DNA of 64,000 nt, taken from the NCBI GenBank assembly GCA_031399085.1, contig JANNOQ010000090.1, positions 99,315 to 163,314 on the forward strand. The letters run 5' to 3'. A model generated the notes under the pieces. The model had not been told where the DNA came from. It was given only the letters and a program-made list of their open reading frames with translations, and ran no database searches. The translations under genes and the position numbers were made by a program. The DNA is from R-RK-3 sp031399085. Lineage in GTDB: Bacteria; Pseudomonadota; Alphaproteobacteria; Rhizobiales; Rhodomicrobiaceae. Positions 63,695 through 64,000 of this stretch are shown one piece after another; positions within the stretch are counted from its first letter, which is position 1, and each line of letters begins with the position of its first letter.

Positions 63695-64000
63695 ATGCGC
63701 CGACCGGCTCCCAACATGCCGCCTCCAGTGCCGCAGAAGCGCCGGAAAAGCATCATGCTGCGCTTTTTAGGCTTTGCATTCGCGGCGGGCGGCATTCTCT
63801 TTGTGGTCGCCGCATCGGTCGCCGCCTATTATCTGTGGCAAATTTCCCGTGAACTGCCCGACTATGAAAAGCTGGCAAATTACGAGCCCGGCGTCATGAC
63901 CCGCGTTCATGCCACCGATGGCAGCTTGATCGGCGAATTCGCCCGCGAAAGGCGCATCTACATTCCGGTCAACTCGATCCCGAAAGAGGTCATCAGCGCG
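63695..64000 (+). CDS. mrcA: Class A penicillin-binding protein, N-terminal fragment
   Basis: The frame starts at ATG 63695 and runs off the window; 102 residues are seen. A basic cytoplasmic stretch (VPQKRRKS) is followed by one membrane segment (about 32-52, GFAFAAGGILFVVAASVAAYY), then LPDYEKLANYEPGVMTRVH and GEFARERRIYIPV, typical of the start of PBP1A. The transglycosylase and transpeptidase domains are outside. It sits downstream of the amidase gene. Confidence 0.85.
   Translation, partial: MRRPAPNMPPPVPQKRRKSIMLRFLGFAFAAGGILFVVAASVAAYYLWQISRELPDYEKLANYEPGVMTRVHATDGSLIGEFARERRIYIPVNSIPKEVISA

Overview
The window reads as a chromosomal segment of an alphaproteobacterium of the order Hyphomicrobiales (Rhizobiales), possibly near the Beijerinckiaceae/Methylocystaceae. 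This rests on the GC-rich coding style and on gene orders known from that order: lspA-lipoprotein-M16-M16, serC-serA behind a serC-type RNA leader, rplM-rpsI, DUF2155/aat/accC/accB/aroQ/DsbA/M48, and rne divergent from an amidase-PBP1A pair. The genus is not resolved. No rRNA, tRNA, CRISPR array, prophage or insertion sequence was recognised.

Layout. 1-6 kb: the end of an RND/MMPL transporter, then signal peptidase II, a small lipoprotein and an active/inactive pair of M16 peptidases. 6-13.4 kb: a giant AsmA/DUF3971 envelope protein (minus), a Bcp peroxiredoxin, a Tat-exported Fe/Mn superoxide dismutase, a bactofilin and MeaB. 13.4-16.3 kb: serA and serC on the minus strand behind the RNA leader. 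16.4-19.4 kb: a loose patch of small unknown genes, an HNH endonuclease, an orphan terminator and a REP-like inverted repeat. 19.6-27.8 kb: metabolic and regulatory singletons, namely an FAD oxidoreductase, a tyrosine phosphatase, DUF4399, metY with a possible leader peptide, a hydrolase/TetR pair sharing an operator-like palindrome, a CoA-binding protein, an enoyl-CoA hydratase, a secreted protein and a thioesterase. 27.9-35.8 kb: rplM-rpsI-argC, a membrane protein, a tiny DUF2256 zinc-finger protein, purH (followed by two palindromes), a heparinase-like protein and the hemin-degrading protein HmuS.

36-51 kb is an exopolysaccharide locus. A LuxR-type regulator with a degenerate receiver lies behind a 665-bp AT-rich region. 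It is followed by an ExoY-like initiating sugar transferase, a Wzx-like flippase, six further glycosyltransferases (four GT2, one GT8, one GT4-like), an ExoF-like outer-membrane export protein, a Wzz-type chain-length protein and a pyruvyltransferase. Together these could build, flip, export and decorate an acidic polysaccharide. A Wzy polymerase and the tyrosine-kinase half of the co-polymerase are not in the window.

51-64 kb: DUF2155 convergent with and overlapping aat, then accC, accB, aroQ, a DsbA-family oxidoreductase and an M48 TPR protease (all minus), a class I aminotransferase (plus), RNase E (minus), a long 5' region, an N-acetylmuramoyl-L-alanine amidase (plus) and the first 102 codons of a class A penicillin-binding protein running off the end.

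The most interesting items are regulatory: a duplicated operator-like palindrome for the TetR/hydrolase pair, a 17-codon reading frame just upstream of metY, repeated TTAACGC motifs in the exopolysaccharide spacers, a 97-bp tail-to-tail coding overlap of aat with DUF2155, and several palindromic repeats. I did not find a clear undescribed defence or mobile system.
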